Assembly: GCF_007713465.1 (NCBI RefSeq)
Contig: NZ_VMSG01000025.1
Location: forward strand, 1-64,000
DNA length: 64,000 nucleotides
Origin: Pseudomonas sp. H3(2019)
Lineage (GTDB): Bacteria; Pseudomonadota; Gammaproteobacteria; Pseudomonadales; Pseudomonadaceae
Reading direction: 5' to 3'
Below, in pieces: positions 33,768-42,989 of this stretch. The position numbers and the translations under genes are program-made. The notes beneath the pieces were generated by a model, which ran no database searches, was not told the DNA's origin, and saw only the letters and a program-made list of their open reading frames with translations. How positions within the stretch are numbered: the first letter of the stretch is position 1; each line of letters begins with the position of its first letter.

Positions 33768-34313
33768 TTAAGGCAGCAAGCTCTTCACGTTGATCGGTTC
33801 GGCTTCATTCTGCGCGGAGCCTTTCGGCTTGCCGGCAATGGCCATACCTGCAACACGATAGAAGTTGTAGTCAGGGTTTTTGCCGGGGCCGGAGATCAGT
33901 AGATCTTCTTTCTCGTAAACCAGGTCCTGACGCTTGAACTCGGCCATTTCGAAATCCGGTGTCAGCTGGATCGCGGTGGTCGGGCAGGCTTCCTCGCAGA
34001 GGCCACAGAAAATGCAGCGCGAGAAGTTGATACGGAAAAACTCCGGGTACCAGCGACCGTCTTCGGTTTCGGCTTTCTGCAACGAGATGCAGCCGACCGG
34101 GCACGCCACGGCGCACAGGTTGCAGGCAACGCAACGCTCTTCACCATCAGGGTCGCGGGTCAGGACGATACGCCCACGAAAGCGCGGCGGCAGGTACACC
34201 GCCTCTTCCGGATACTGCAGCGTGTCACGCTTGCGGAAGGCGTGGCCGAAGATCATCACCAGGCTGCGAAGCTGGGTGAAGAAGCCATGCACGATGTCAA
34301 AAATATACTTCAT
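33768..34313 (-). CDS. nuoI: NADH-quinone oxidoreductase subunit I
   Basis: This 181-residue peripheral-arm subunit holds clusters N6a and N6b. Two ferredoxin-type motifs are intact: CVACNLCAVACP (Cys61, 64, 67, 71) and CIFCGLCEEACP (Cys100, 103, 106, 110), each cluster taking the last Cys from the other motif. It passes electrons from NuoG toward NuoB. It is spaced 12 bp after nuoH. Confidence 0.97.
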   Translation of the reverse strand: MKYIFDIVHGFFTQLRSLVMIFGHAFRKRDTLQYPEEAVYLPPRFRGRIVLTRDPDGEERCVACNLCAVACPVGCISLQKAETEDGRWYPEFFRINFSRCIFCGLCEEACPTTAIQLTPDFEMAEFKRQDLVYEKEDLLISGPGKNPDYNFYRVAGMAIAGKPKGSAQNEAEPINVKSLLP

Positions 34314-34325
34314 GATTCTCTATCC

Positions 34326-35333
34326 TCACTGAGCCGCGATGGCGGGCGTGTTGAGCAACACGATCGCAGCGGTCACCAGCATGTTGACGAGGGTCAGCGG
34401 CAGGCAGAACTTCCAGCTGAAGTCCATCACTTGGTCATACCGTGGGCGCGGAATCGAGGCGCGCAGCAGGATGAAGAACATGATGAAGAACGCGGTTTTC
34501 AGTGCGAACCAGATGAACGGGATCTGCGGCAGAATGCCGAACGGACCGTGCCAGCCACCGAAGAACAAGGTCACCAGCAGCGCCGAAATCAACACGATGC
34601 CGATGTACTCGCCGACGAAGAACATGCCCCATTTCATGCCGGCATATTCAATGTGGTAACCGTCGGCCAGTTCCTGCTCCGCTTCCGGCTGGTCGAACGG
34701 GTGACGGTGAGTCACGGCGACGCCGGCAATGAAGAAGGTCAGGAAACCGAAGATCTGCGGAATGACGAACCACAGGTGCTGGGCCTGGTAATCAACGATG
34801 TCGCGCATGTTGAACGAGCCGACCTGGATCACGATGCCCATCAGCGACAGGCCCATGAACACTTCGTACGACACGGTTTGTGCCGAGGCCCGCAAGCTGC
34901 CCAGCAGGGCGAACTTGTTGTTACTCGACCAGCCGGCGAACAACACCGCGTAGACCGACAGACCGGCCATGGCGAAGAAGAACAGGATGCCGATGTTCAG
35001 GTCCGCGACACCCCAGGTCGGGGTGATCGGGATGATCGCGAAGGCAATCAGCAAGGCGCTCATGGCCACGACCGGCGCCAGGGTGAAAATCACCTTGTCG
35101 GCGAACGGCGGCGTCCAGTCTTCCTTGAAGAACATCTTGATCATGTCGGCGGCGATCTGGAACGCGCCGAACGGGCCGACGCGGTTCGGACCGTAACGGT
35201 CCTGCCAGAGGGCGAGCAAACGACGCTCGACCCAGCTCAACAGCGCGCCGCAGACCACTACGGCGAGCAGAATCACGATGGCCTTGAGCACCGCGATGAT
35301 GATGTCGATCACTTCAGGAGTGAACAAGGTCAT
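34326..35333 (-). CDS. nuoH: NADH-quinone oxidoreductase subunit H
   Basis: This 335-residue membrane subunit (ND1 type) forms part of the quinone channel. Conserved loops are visible: LLALWQDRYGPNRVGPFGAFQIAADMIKMFFKEDW and EYIGIVLISALLVTLFFGGW. The start overlaps the nuoG stop by 4 bp. Confidence 0.96.
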   Translation of the reverse strand: MTLFTPEVIDIIIAVLKAIVILLAVVVCGALLSWVERRLLALWQDRYGPNRVGPFGAFQIAADMIKMFFKEDWTPPFADKVIFTLAPVVAMSALLIAFAIIPITPTWGVADLNIGILFFFAMAGLSVYAVLFAGWSSNNKFALLGSLRASAQTVSYEVFMGLSLMGIVIQVGSFNMRDIVDYQAQHLWFVIPQIFGFLTFFIAGVAVTHRHPFDQPEAEQELADGYHIEYAGMKWGMFFVGEYIGIVLISALLVTLFFGGWHGPFGILPQIPFIWFALKTAFFIMFFILLRASIPRPRYDQVMDFSWKFCLPLTLVNMLVTAAIVLLNTPAIAAQ

Positions 35334-38044
35334 TGCGCTGCCTCCTGCAGACCGTCAACGGATTTGCCAAAGATTGCCGGTGGAATGCCGGCGATACCCG
35401 CAGGCAGCGCCACCAGGCCGGCGCCCAGCTCTTCGTTGATGCGCAGCGGCAGACGCAGGGTCTGGCCGGCAACGTTCAAGCTCAGCATGGCACCGTCATT
35501 GACGCCCAGACGATCGGCTTCGGACTTGGCCAGCGACACGTAGGCGGCTGGAATGCGTTCCTGGACCGGAGCGGCTTTCGACGAGTTCTCGTCGCTGCCG
35601 AACAGGTGATAGAACGGCACAACCTGCCAGGTGCCTTGGGCCGGGTTGAATGCACGCGGAACACTGGCGAACCAGTTCAGCGAATCACCCTGGCTTTCGA
35701 TCAGGCGAGCACCCGGATCACCGGCACGCAGGTGACCGCCGACTTCGTCCTGGAACTTGTTCCAGGCTTGCGGCGAGTTCCAGCCCGGCGACCAGGCGAA
35801 TGGCACTTGCTGACGCGGCTCGACGGAGCCCGAGTAACCTTCCATGGAGAACGAGAACGCGGTGTCGTTGTCCTGGGAAGTACGCGGCTCGTGCACGCTG
35901 ATGTCGGCACGCATGGCAGTCCGGCCGCTGTAACGCAGCGGTTCGCGAGCCAGTTTCAGGCCTTTGATCCGGAACGAAGCGGACGGCGCGGCGCTGACGA
36001 TACCGGCCAGTTGCGAGTTGCTCGAAGCGCAGGCAGCGGTGACGTGGTCCAGTTGGGTCCAGTCGATCGGCTGGTTCAGCAGGGTCGCGCGCAGGGCATG
36101 CAGCCAGCGCCAGCCTTCGTGAACCAGGATGCTTGCATCGAGGTAAGTCGGGTCGAAGACCTGGAAGAAGCGCTGGGCGCGGCCTTCCTGGCTGACCAGC
36201 GTACCGTCGCCTTCAGCGAAGCTGGCGGCTGGCAGAACCAGGTGCGCGCGATCGCTGGTAGCGGTCTTCTGATGGTCAGCAACGATCACCACTTTAGCGG
36301 CGGTCAGGGCTGCATCGACCTTGGCTTTGTCGGTACGGGTGTACAGATCGTTTTCCAGCACCACGATGGCGTCGGCTTTACCCTCGATCACCGCTTGCAG
36401 GGCTGCATCGACCGATTCGCCGCCGAGCATGGCCAGGCCGAGGCTGTTGGCCTCTGGCACGATCAGGCTGATGGAACCGTTCTTCTCGCGCAGCTTCAGG
36501 GCTTTGGCGATGTTCGCCGCTGCTTCGATCAGCGCTTTGGAGCCCAGCGAAGTACCGGCGATGATCAGCGGACGCTTGGCCGCGAGCAGGGCATTGGCAA
36601 TGCGTTGAGCCAGTTCGAGGGCTTCGCTGTCCAGGCCTTCGACGGCTGGGGCGCTGGCGTCGAGGGCGTGAGCCACGGCGAAACCGATACGTGCCAGGTC
36701 GTCTGGAGCGGCGTGAACGCATTCTTCAGCCACGTCGTCGAGCTTGGTTTCGGCCAGGCTGGCGATAAACAGCGGGTTCAGCGCGTGCTGACCGATGTTT
36801 TTCACTGCAGCGTCGAGCCAAGGCTGAACGCGCATCGCGTCGGCCATGTCTTCGGCTTTGCCTTTGACCGATTGACGCAGGGCCAGGGCCATGCGCGCAG
36901 CGGTCTGGGTCAGGTCTTCACCGAGGACGAAAATCGCGTCGTGGTCTTCGACGTCGCGCATGTTCGGGATCGGCAGCGGGCTGTCTTTCAACACCTGCAT
37001 GACCAGGCGAATACGCTCAAGCTCGGACGCTTCGATACCCGAGTAGAAGTGCTCGACACCGACCAGTTCGCGCAGGGCGTAGTTGCTTTCAAGGCTGGCA
37101 CGCGGCGAACCGATACCGACGATGTTGCGACCGCGCAGCAGGTCAGCGGCTTTATCCAGCGCTTCGTCGAGGCTCAGCTTCGCGCCGTTGGCCAGCAGTG
37201 GCTGACGAGGGCGATCTTCGCGGTTGACGTAGCCATAGCCGAAACGGCCACGGTCGCACAGGAAATACTGGTTCACCGAACCGTTGAAACGGTTTTCGAT
37301 GCGACGCAGTTCGCCGTAACGCTCACCCGGGCTGATGTTGCAACCGCTGGAGCAGCCATGGCAGATGCTCGGCGAGAACTGCATGTCCCATTTACGGTTG
37401 TAGCGCTCGGAGTGAGTCTTGTCGGTGAACACACCGGTCGGGCAGACCTCGGTGAGGTTGCCAGAGAACTCGCTTTCGAGGGTGCCGTCTTCAACGCGAC
37501 CGAAGTACACGTTGTCGTGGGCGCCGAATACACCGAGGTCGGTACCGCCGGCGTAGTCTTTATAGAAGCGTACGCAGCGATAGCAGGCGATGCAGCGGTT
37601 CATTTCGTGGGAAATGAACGGGCCCAGTTGCTGGTTCTGGTGGGTACGCTTGGTGAAGCGGTAACGGCGCTCGTTGTGGCCGGTCATTACCGTCATGTCT
37701 TGCAGGTGGCAGTGACCGCCTTCCTCGCACACGGGGCAGTCGTGCGGGTGGTTGGTCATCAGCCATTCGACGACGCTGGCGCGAAACACTTTGGCTTCTT
37801 CGTCATCGATGGAAATCCAGCTGCCGTCGGTCGCAGGGGTCATGCAGGACATGACGATACGACCACGCTTGTCGTTCTCGTCGGTGTACTGCTTGACGGC
37901 GCACTGGCGGCAAGCGCCAACGCTGCCGAGGGCGGGGTGCCAGCAGAAATAAGGGATATCGAGGCCTAGCGACAGACATGCCTGTAACAGGTTGTCTGCC
38001 CCATCGACTTCGAGCTCTTTGCCGTCTACGTGGATAGTGGCCAT
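35330..38044 (-). CDS. nuoG: NADH-quinone oxidoreductase subunit G
   Basis: This 904-residue peripheral-arm subunit has a [2Fe-2S] domain (Cys34, 45, 48, 67 for N1b), a His-Cys segment HDCPVCEEGGHC for N5, the ferredoxin-like CIACYRCVRFYKDYAGG for N4, and SPSICHGCSSGCNISPGER, which matches the extra N7 cluster site also present in E. coli NuoG. The molybdopterin-oxidoreductase-like remainder is present to the C-terminus. It is separated from nuoF by an unusual 136-bp gap containing a strong hairpin and coupled to nuoH by a 4-bp overlap. Confidence 0.96.
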   Translation of the reverse strand: MATIHVDGKELEVDGADNLLQACLSLGLDIPYFCWHPALGSVGACRQCAVKQYTDENDKRGRIVMSCMTPATDGSWISIDDEEAKVFRASVVEWLMTNHPHDCPVCEEGGHCHLQDMTVMTGHNERRYRFTKRTHQNQQLGPFISHEMNRCIACYRCVRFYKDYAGGTDLGVFGAHDNVYFGRVEDGTLESEFSGNLTEVCPTGVFTDKTHSERYNRKWDMQFSPSICHGCSSGCNISPGERYGELRRIENRFNGSVNQYFLCDRGRFGYGYVNREDRPRQPLLANGAKLSLDEALDKAADLLRGRNIVGIGSPRASLESNYALRELVGVEHFYSGIEASELERIRLVMQVLKDSPLPIPNMRDVEDHDAIFVLGEDLTQTAARMALALRQSVKGKAEDMADAMRVQPWLDAAVKNIGQHALNPLFIASLAETKLDDVAEECVHAAPDDLARIGFAVAHALDASAPAVEGLDSEALELAQRIANALLAAKRPLIIAGTSLGSKALIEAAANIAKALKLREKNGSISLIVPEANSLGLAMLGGESVDAALQAVIEGKADAIVVLENDLYTRTDKAKVDAALTAAKVVIVADHQKTATSDRAHLVLPAASFAEGDGTLVSQEGRAQRFFQVFDPTYLDASILVHEGWRWLHALRATLLNQPIDWTQLDHVTAACASSNSQLAGIVSAAPSASFRIKGLKLAREPLRYSGRTAMRADISVHEPRTSQDNDTAFSFSMEGYSGSVEPRQQVPFAWSPGWNSPQAWNKFQDEVGGHLRAGDPGARLIESQGDSLNWFASVPRAFNPAQGTWQVVPFYHLFGSDENSSKAAPVQERIPAAYVSLAKSEADRLGVNDGAMLSLNVAGQTLRLPLRINEELGAGLVALPAGIAGIPPAIFGKSVDGLQEAAQ

Positions 38045-38142
38045 GGTTCAAAGTTCTTCGTTGGCCCGGTGTCAGCGGGCGTGGCTAATGGAATCTTGTT
38101 ATCCGTCCAAATCCAAACAGCCTTGAAAGGCGTCATCGGACG

Positions 38143-38174
38143 AAAGGCGAACGGCACGGACCGTTCGCCTTTTT
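38143..38174 (-). other. Strong intercistronic hairpin between nuoF and nuoG
   Basis: A perfect 10-bp stem (AGGCGAACGG 38145-38154 with 38161-38170, plus two A-T pairs) has a 6-base loop. On the minus (operon) strand only TTT follows the stem, so it is a poor terminator in that direction; on the plus strand a run of five T follows. It lies in the only long gap of the operon and may be an attenuator or an mRNA processing/stability element. Confidence 0.65.
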
Positions 38175-38180
38175 AAAGCG

Positions 38181-39536
38181 TTAAGCGCCGACTACGATCG
38201 GCCTTGCCAGAGGCGGGACGGCGGCGCGGGTGGGCGCGATGCCGGCTTCGAACTCTGGACGGAAATACTTGATGGCACTGCCCAATGGCTCCACGGCACC
38301 CGGTGCGTGAGCACAGAAGGTCTTGCCTGGGCCGAGGAAGCCGACCAGACCCAGCAGGGTCTCGATGTCCCCGGCTTGCCCTTCACCGTTCTCGATGGCG
38401 CGCAGGAGCTTGACGCTCCACGGCAAACCGTCACGGCACGGGGTGCAGAAACCGCACGACTCACGGGCGAAGAACTCTTCCATGTTGCGCAGCAGGGACA
38501 CCATGTTGACGCTGTCGTCCACCGCCATTGCCAGGCCGGTACCCATACGGGTGCCCACTTTGGCGATGCCGCCGGCGTACATTTGTGCGTCCAGGTGTTC
38601 CGGCAACAGGAAGCCGGTACCGGCGCCGCCTGGCTGCCAGCACTTGAGCGTGTAACCGTCGCGCATGCCGCCGGCGTAGTCTTCGAACAGTTCACGACCG
38701 GTGACGCCGAACGGCAATTCCCACAGGCCCGGGTTCTTGACCTTGCCGGAGAAGCCCATGAGCTTGGTGCCCATGTCTTCGCTGCCTTCACGCGCCAACG
38801 ATTTGTACCAGTCCACGCCGTCGGCAATGATCGCCGGCACGTTGCACAGGGTTTCAACGTTGTTTACGCAGGTCGGCTTGCCCCACACGCCAACGGCGGC
38901 AGGGAAGGGCGGCTTGGAGCGCGGGTTGGCGCGGCGGCCTTCGAGGGAGTTGATCAGTGCGGTTTCTTCACCGCAGATGTAACGCCCGGCGCCGGTGTGG
39001 ACGAACAGTTCGAAATCGAAGCCGCTGCCCAGGATGTTCTTGCCCAGCAGGCCTGCCGCCTTGGCTTCTTCCACGGCACGGTTCAGGTGCTTGGCGGCGG
39101 TGGTGTATTCGCCACGCAGGAAGATGTAGCCGCGGTAGGTTTTCAGCGCGCGAGCACTGATCAGCATGCCTTCGATCAGCAGATGGGGCAGTTGCTCCAT
39201 CAGCATGCGGTCTTTCCAGGTGTTGGGTTCCATTTCGTCCGCGTTGCACAGCAGGTAGCGGATGTTGATGGATTCGTCTTTGGGCATCAGGCCCCACTTC
39301 ACGCCAGTGGGGAAGCCCGCGCCGCCGCGACCCTTGAGTCCGGAGTCCTTTACGGTCTGGACGATATCGTCCTGGGACATCTCGGCGAAGGCTTTACGCG
39401 CTGCCGCGTAACCGTTCTTGGCCTGGTACTCGTCGAGCCAGACAGCCTCGCCGTCGTCACGCAGGCGCCAGGTCAGCGGGTGGGTCTCTGCGCTGCGCTT
39501 GATGCGATTGGCAGGGCCGAAGGAAGTCAGGGTCAT
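38181..39536 (-). CDS. nuoF: NADH-quinone oxidoreductase subunit F
   Basis: This 451-residue subunit binds NADH and FMN and holds cluster N3. The FMN/NADH-binding glycine-rich segment is GRGGAGFPTG (69-78), further conserved text is YICGEETALINSLEGRRANPR-type sequence, and the cluster ligand motif is ESCGFCTPCRDG (around residue 355). With NuoE and NuoG it forms the NADH-oxidising module. The start overlaps nuoE by 4 bp. Confidence 0.97.
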   Translation of the reverse strand: MTLTSFGPANRIKRSAETHPLTWRLRDDGEAVWLDEYQAKNGYAAARKAFAEMSQDDIVQTVKDSGLKGRGGAGFPTGVKWGLMPKDESINIRYLLCNADEMEPNTWKDRMLMEQLPHLLIEGMLISARALKTYRGYIFLRGEYTTAAKHLNRAVEEAKAAGLLGKNILGSGFDFELFVHTGAGRYICGEETALINSLEGRRANPRSKPPFPAAVGVWGKPTCVNNVETLCNVPAIIADGVDWYKSLAREGSEDMGTKLMGFSGKVKNPGLWELPFGVTGRELFEDYAGGMRDGYTLKCWQPGGAGTGFLLPEHLDAQMYAGGIAKVGTRMGTGLAMAVDDSVNMVSLLRNMEEFFARESCGFCTPCRDGLPWSVKLLRAIENGEGQAGDIETLLGLVGFLGPGKTFCAHAPGAVEPLGSAIKYFRPEFEAGIAPTRAAVPPLARPIVVGA

Positions 39537-40030
39537 ACGTAGCCCTCGAGCAATTTGGCAACGCCAGCAGGCTGCACATCACCGAATGTGTCGTCGTCGA
39601 TCATCAACGCCGGCGCCTTGTCGCAGTTGCCGAGGCAGCAGACCGGCAGCAGGGTGAAACGACCGTCGGCGGTGGTTTGACCCAGGCCGATGCCCAGCTT
39701 GCTCTGGATTTCGCTGACCACCGACTCGTGGCCACCGATGTAGCAGACCATGCTGTCGCAGACGCGAATGATGTGACGACCGACTGGCTGACGGAAGATC
39801 TGGCTATAGAACGTCGCCACGCCTTCAACGTCGCTGGCCGGGATACCGAGGATTTCGCCGATGGCGTAGAGCGCGCCGTCAGGCACCCAGCCACGTTCCT
39901 TCTGGACGATCTTCAGGGCTTCGATCGACGCCGCGCGCGGGTCTTCGTAGTGATGCAGCTCGTGCTCGATGGCCGAGCGCTCGGTTTCGCTCAGGGCGAA
40001 ACGGTCTGTCTGGATAAGCGTGCTGTTCAT
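39533..40030 (-). CDS. nuoE: NADH-quinone oxidoreductase subunit E
   Basis: This 165-residue thioredoxin-fold [2Fe-2S] subunit (cluster N1a) has ligand cysteines in CDSMVC (Cys91, Cys96) and CCLGNC (Cys132, Cys136; Cys131 is an extra neighbour). It partners NuoF in the NADH dehydrogenase module. It lies 2 bp after nuoCD. Confidence 0.96.
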   Translation of the reverse strand: MNSTLIQTDRFALSETERSAIEHELHHYEDPRAASIEALKIVQKERGWVPDGALYAIGEILGIPASDVEGVATFYSQIFRQPVGRHIIRVCDSMVCYIGGHESVVSEIQSKLGIGLGQTTADGRFTLLPVCCLGNCDKAPALMIDDDTFGDVQPAGVAKLLEGYV

Positions 40031-40032
40031 GC

Positions 40033-41817
40033 TTAGCGGTCCACGTCGGCCATAACGAAGTCGATACTACCCAGGTACGCGATCAAGTCCGCGACCATGC
40101 TGCCTTTGATCACCGAAGGGATCTGCTGCAGATGCGGGAAGCTTGGGGTGCGAATCCGGGTGCGGTAGCTCATGGTGCCGCCATCGCTCGTCAGGTAATA
40201 ACTGTTGATGCCCTTGGTCGCTTCGATCATCTGGAAGGATTCGTTGGCCGGCATGACCGGGCCCCACGAAACTTGCAGGAAGTGCGTGATCAGGGTCTCG
40301 ATGTGCTGCAGCGTGCGCTCTTTCGGCGGCGGCGTGGTCAGCGGGTGATCCGCCTTGTACGGGCCTTCCGGCATGTTGCGCAGGCACTGGTCGATGATCT
40401 TGATGCTCTGGCGCATTTCTTCGACGCGCACGATGCAACGATCATAGGCATCGCCATTGGCCGCCAGCGGTACTTCGAATTCGAAGTTCTCGTAGCCGGA
40501 GTACGGACGGGCTTTACGCAGGTCGAAATCGCAACCGGTCGAACGCAAGCCTGCACCGGTGACGCCCCATTCCAGGGCTTCTTTGGTGTTGTAGGCAGCG
40601 ACGCCGATGGTCCGGCCACGCAGGATGCTGTTGTCCAGTGCGGCTTTCTGGTATTCGTCCAGACGCTTTGGCATCCACTCGACGAAGTCTTTGACCAGTT
40701 TTTGCCAGCCGCGCGGCAGGTCGTGGGCGACGCCACCGATGCGGTACCAGGCCGGGTGCAGACGGAAACCGGTGATGGCTTCGATCACCGTGTACGCCTT
40801 CTGGCGGTCGGTGAAGGTGAAGAACACCGGGGTCATGGCGCCGACGTCCTGGATGTACGTACCCAGGAACAGCAGGTGGCTGGTGATCCGGAAGAACTCG
40901 GCCATCATGATGCGGATGACGTCGACCTTCTCGGGCACTTTGATGCCGGCCAGCTTCTCGACCGAGAGCACGTACGGCAGGTTGTTCATCACGCCGCCGA
41001 GGTAGTCGATACGGTCGGTGTACGGGATGAAGCTGTGCCAGGACTGGCGCTCGGCCATCTTCTCGGCACCACGGTGGTGGTAGCCGACGTCCGGCACGCA
41101 GTCGACGATCTCTTCGCCGTCCAGTTGCAGGATGATGCGGAATGCGCCGTGAGCCGAAGGGTGGTTCGGGCCCAGGTTGAGGAACATGTAGTCCTCATTG
41201 GCGCCGGAACGTTTCATGCCCCAGTCTTCGGGCTTGAAGCGCGCAGCTTCTTCTTCAAGCTGATGCTTGGCCAGTGTCAGGCTGAACGGATCGAACTCTG
41301 TGGCACGGGCCGGGTAGTCCTTGCGCAGCGGGTGACCTTCCCAGGTCGGCGGCATCATGATGCGGGTCAGGTGCGGGTGGCCGGCAAAGTTGATGCCGTA
41401 CATGTCCCACACTTCGCGCTCATACCAGCTGGCGTTCGGCCAGATACCGGTCACGGTCGGCACGCTGAGGTCGCTCTCGGACAAGGCGACCTTGATCATT
41501 ACGTCACTATTACGTTCGATCGACATCAAGTGATAGAACACAGTGAAGTCGGCACCGCTCGGCAAGCCCTGGCGCTTGGTGCGCAGACGCTCGTCCACGC
41601 CGTGCAGGTCATAGAGCATGACGTACGGCTTGGGCAGGTTGCGCAGGAAGGTCAGGACTTCGACGAGTTTGGCACGGGCAACCCAAAGCACCGGCATGCC
41701 GGTGCGGGTGGCCTGGGCGCTGAACGCCTCAGGGCCAAAACGGTTGTTCAATTCGACGACCACATCCTGGTCGTCTGCCTTGTAAGGCGGGATGTACAGA
41801 GCACTGCCTGTAGTCAT
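40033..41817 (-). CDS. nuoCD: NADH-quinone oxidoreductase fused subunit C/D
   Basis: This 594-residue-class fused protein has the NuoC (30-kDa) domain in roughly the first 190 residues (ending SWYEREVWDMYGINFAGHPHLTRIMMPPTWEGHPLRKDYPA) and the NuoD (49-kDa) domain to the end (LNLGPNHPSAHGAFRIILQLDGE, VPDVGYHHRGAEKMAE). The NuoD domain helps form the quinone site. The fusion is normal for gammaproteobacteria such as E. coli and Pseudomonas. I use ATG 41817; the frame continues to a TTG at 41841 with no better ribosome-binding site. Confidence 0.95.
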   Translation of the reverse strand: MTTGSALYIPPYKADDQDVVVELNNRFGPEAFSAQATRTGMPVLWVARAKLVEVLTFLRNLPKPYVMLYDLHGVDERLRTKRQGLPSGADFTVFYHLMSIERNSDVMIKVALSESDLSVPTVTGIWPNASWYEREVWDMYGINFAGHPHLTRIMMPPTWEGHPLRKDYPARATEFDPFSLTLAKHQLEEEAARFKPEDWGMKRSGANEDYMFLNLGPNHPSAHGAFRIILQLDGEEIVDCVPDVGYHHRGAEKMAERQSWHSFIPYTDRIDYLGGVMNNLPYVLSVEKLAGIKVPEKVDVIRIMMAEFFRITSHLLFLGTYIQDVGAMTPVFFTFTDRQKAYTVIEAITGFRLHPAWYRIGGVAHDLPRGWQKLVKDFVEWMPKRLDEYQKAALDNSILRGRTIGVAAYNTKEALEWGVTGAGLRSTGCDFDLRKARPYSGYENFEFEVPLAANGDAYDRCIVRVEEMRQSIKIIDQCLRNMPEGPYKADHPLTTPPPKERTLQHIETLITHFLQVSWGPVMPANESFQMIEATKGINSYYLTSDGGTMSYRTRIRTPSFPHLQQIPSVIKGSMVADLIAYLGSIDFVMADVDR

Positions 41818-41890
41818 GGTTTTTTTATCGCTTTCGGTCAACGTAAAGAATGAAGCCAGTTTCTCGTTTCTTTGTAAGAACAGATCTGGA

Positions 41891-42565
41891 TCAGACTTCG
41901 TCGGGGCTGCGCAGGTTGGTTACCTGAATACGCTGTTCGCGGCGCTGTTCCTTTTGCGAAGGCATCTCGGCGCGGTAAACGCCTTGATCGCCAACGACCC
42001 AGGAAAGTGGGCGACGCTCCTGGCCAATCGACTCCTGCAACAGCATCAAGCCTTGCAGAAAAGCTTCAGGGCGGGGCGGGCAGCCAGGCACGTAGACGTC
42101 CACGGGCAGGAACTTGTCCACCCCTTGAACGACGGAGTAGATGTCGTACATGCCACCGGAGTTGGCGCACGAACCCATGGAGATAACCCACTTCGGCTCG
42201 AGCATCTGCTCGTAGAGACGCTGAATGATCGGCGCCATCTTGATGAAGCAGGTTCCGGCAATAACCATGAAATCCGCTTGACGCGGCGATGCCCGGATAA
42301 CCTCGGCGCCAAAGCGCGCGATGTCGTGGGGCGCCGTGAAGGCGGTGGTCATTTCCACGTAGCAGCACGAAAGACCGAAGTTATACGGCCACAGGGAGTT
42401 CTTACGCCCCCAGTTGATCGTGCCGTTAAGCACGTCTTCGAGCTTGCCCATGAAAATGTTTTTGTGGACTTGATCTTCTAACGGATCGGAGACGGTTTCC
42501 CGTGCGCCAATCGGGTACTGCTCGTTAGGAGCATCGGGGTCGATCCTGGTGAGATTGTATTGCAT
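41891..42565 (-). CDS. nuoB: NADH-quinone oxidoreductase subunit B
   Basis: This 224-residue subunit holds the terminal [4Fe-4S] cluster N2 that reduces quinone. The ligands are the tandem Cys67-Cys68 in GLSCCYVEM, Cys133 in GSCANSGG and Cys162 in PGCPPRPEA. GAGG before ATG 42565 decides the start; the upstream in-frame codon at 42571 is TTG. It lies 10 bp after nuoA, with 73 bp before nuoCD. Confidence 0.96.
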   Translation of the reverse strand: MQYNLTRIDPDAPNEQYPIGARETVSDPLEDQVHKNIFMGKLEDVLNGTINWGRKNSLWPYNFGLSCCYVEMTTAFTAPHDIARFGAEVIRASPRQADFMVIAGTCFIKMAPIIQRLYEQMLEPKWVISMGSCANSGGMYDIYSVVQGVDKFLPVDVYVPGCPPRPEAFLQGLMLLQESIGQERRPLSWVVGDQGVYRAEMPSQKEQRREQRIQVTNLRSPDEV

Positions 42566-42575
42566 CGCCAAAGCC

Positions 42576-42989
42576 TCATTGTTTCAGCTTCGCCTGCCGC
42601 TTACGACGAGCTTCCGGAGCCCAATCAAGGGCGCCCACTCGAAATAGGTAGACAAGACCTGCCAACAGAATTGCTATGAAAACGAGAGCTTCGACGAATC
42701 CGGTCCAGCCGCTTTCGCGGACGGACACAGACCAGGCAAAGAGAAATAGGGCTTCGATATCGAAGATCACGAACAGCATCGCGACCAGATAGAATTTGGC
42801 TGAGAGCCGCAAGCGGGCGCCACCGGTAGGTAGCATGCCGGACTCGAACGGTTCGTTTTTGCTGCGGCCCCAGGCTTTTGACCCGAGGAGGCTGGAGACG
42901 CCGAGCATGAAGGCGCATAGGCCGCCGACACCCAGAAGGAAAATGGCAAAGCCCCAGTTGTGGGCCATGAGTCCTGTCGCTTCGGGCAT
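42576..42989 (-). CDS. nuoA: NADH-quinone oxidoreductase subunit A
   Basis: This 137-residue membrane subunit (ND3 type) has three transmembrane helices and the conserved quinone-site loop KAWGRSKNEPFESGMLPTGGARLRLSAKFYLVAMLFVIFDIEALFLF. ATG 42989 with AAGGATT upstream starts the family N-terminus; a longer frame to 43064 has no support. It is the first gene of the operon. Confidence 0.96.
   Translation of the reverse strand: MPEATGLMAHNWGFAIFLLGVGGLCAFMLGVSSLLGSKAWGRSKNEPFESGMLPTGGARLRLSAKFYLVAMLFVIFDIEALFLFAWSVSVRESGWTGFVEALVFIAILLAGLVYLFRVGALDWAPEARRKRQAKLKQ

Noticed and set aside
35333..37969. 878-codon open frame antisense to nuoG on the plus strand
   Set aside because: It is a complete mirror of a strongly conserved gene in GC-rich DNA, has no protein family features and no ribosome-binding site; a codon-bias shadow.
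41818..41841. TTG start of nuoCD at 41841
   Set aside because: No Shine-Dalgarno before it; ATG 41817 gives the length usual in Pseudomonas.
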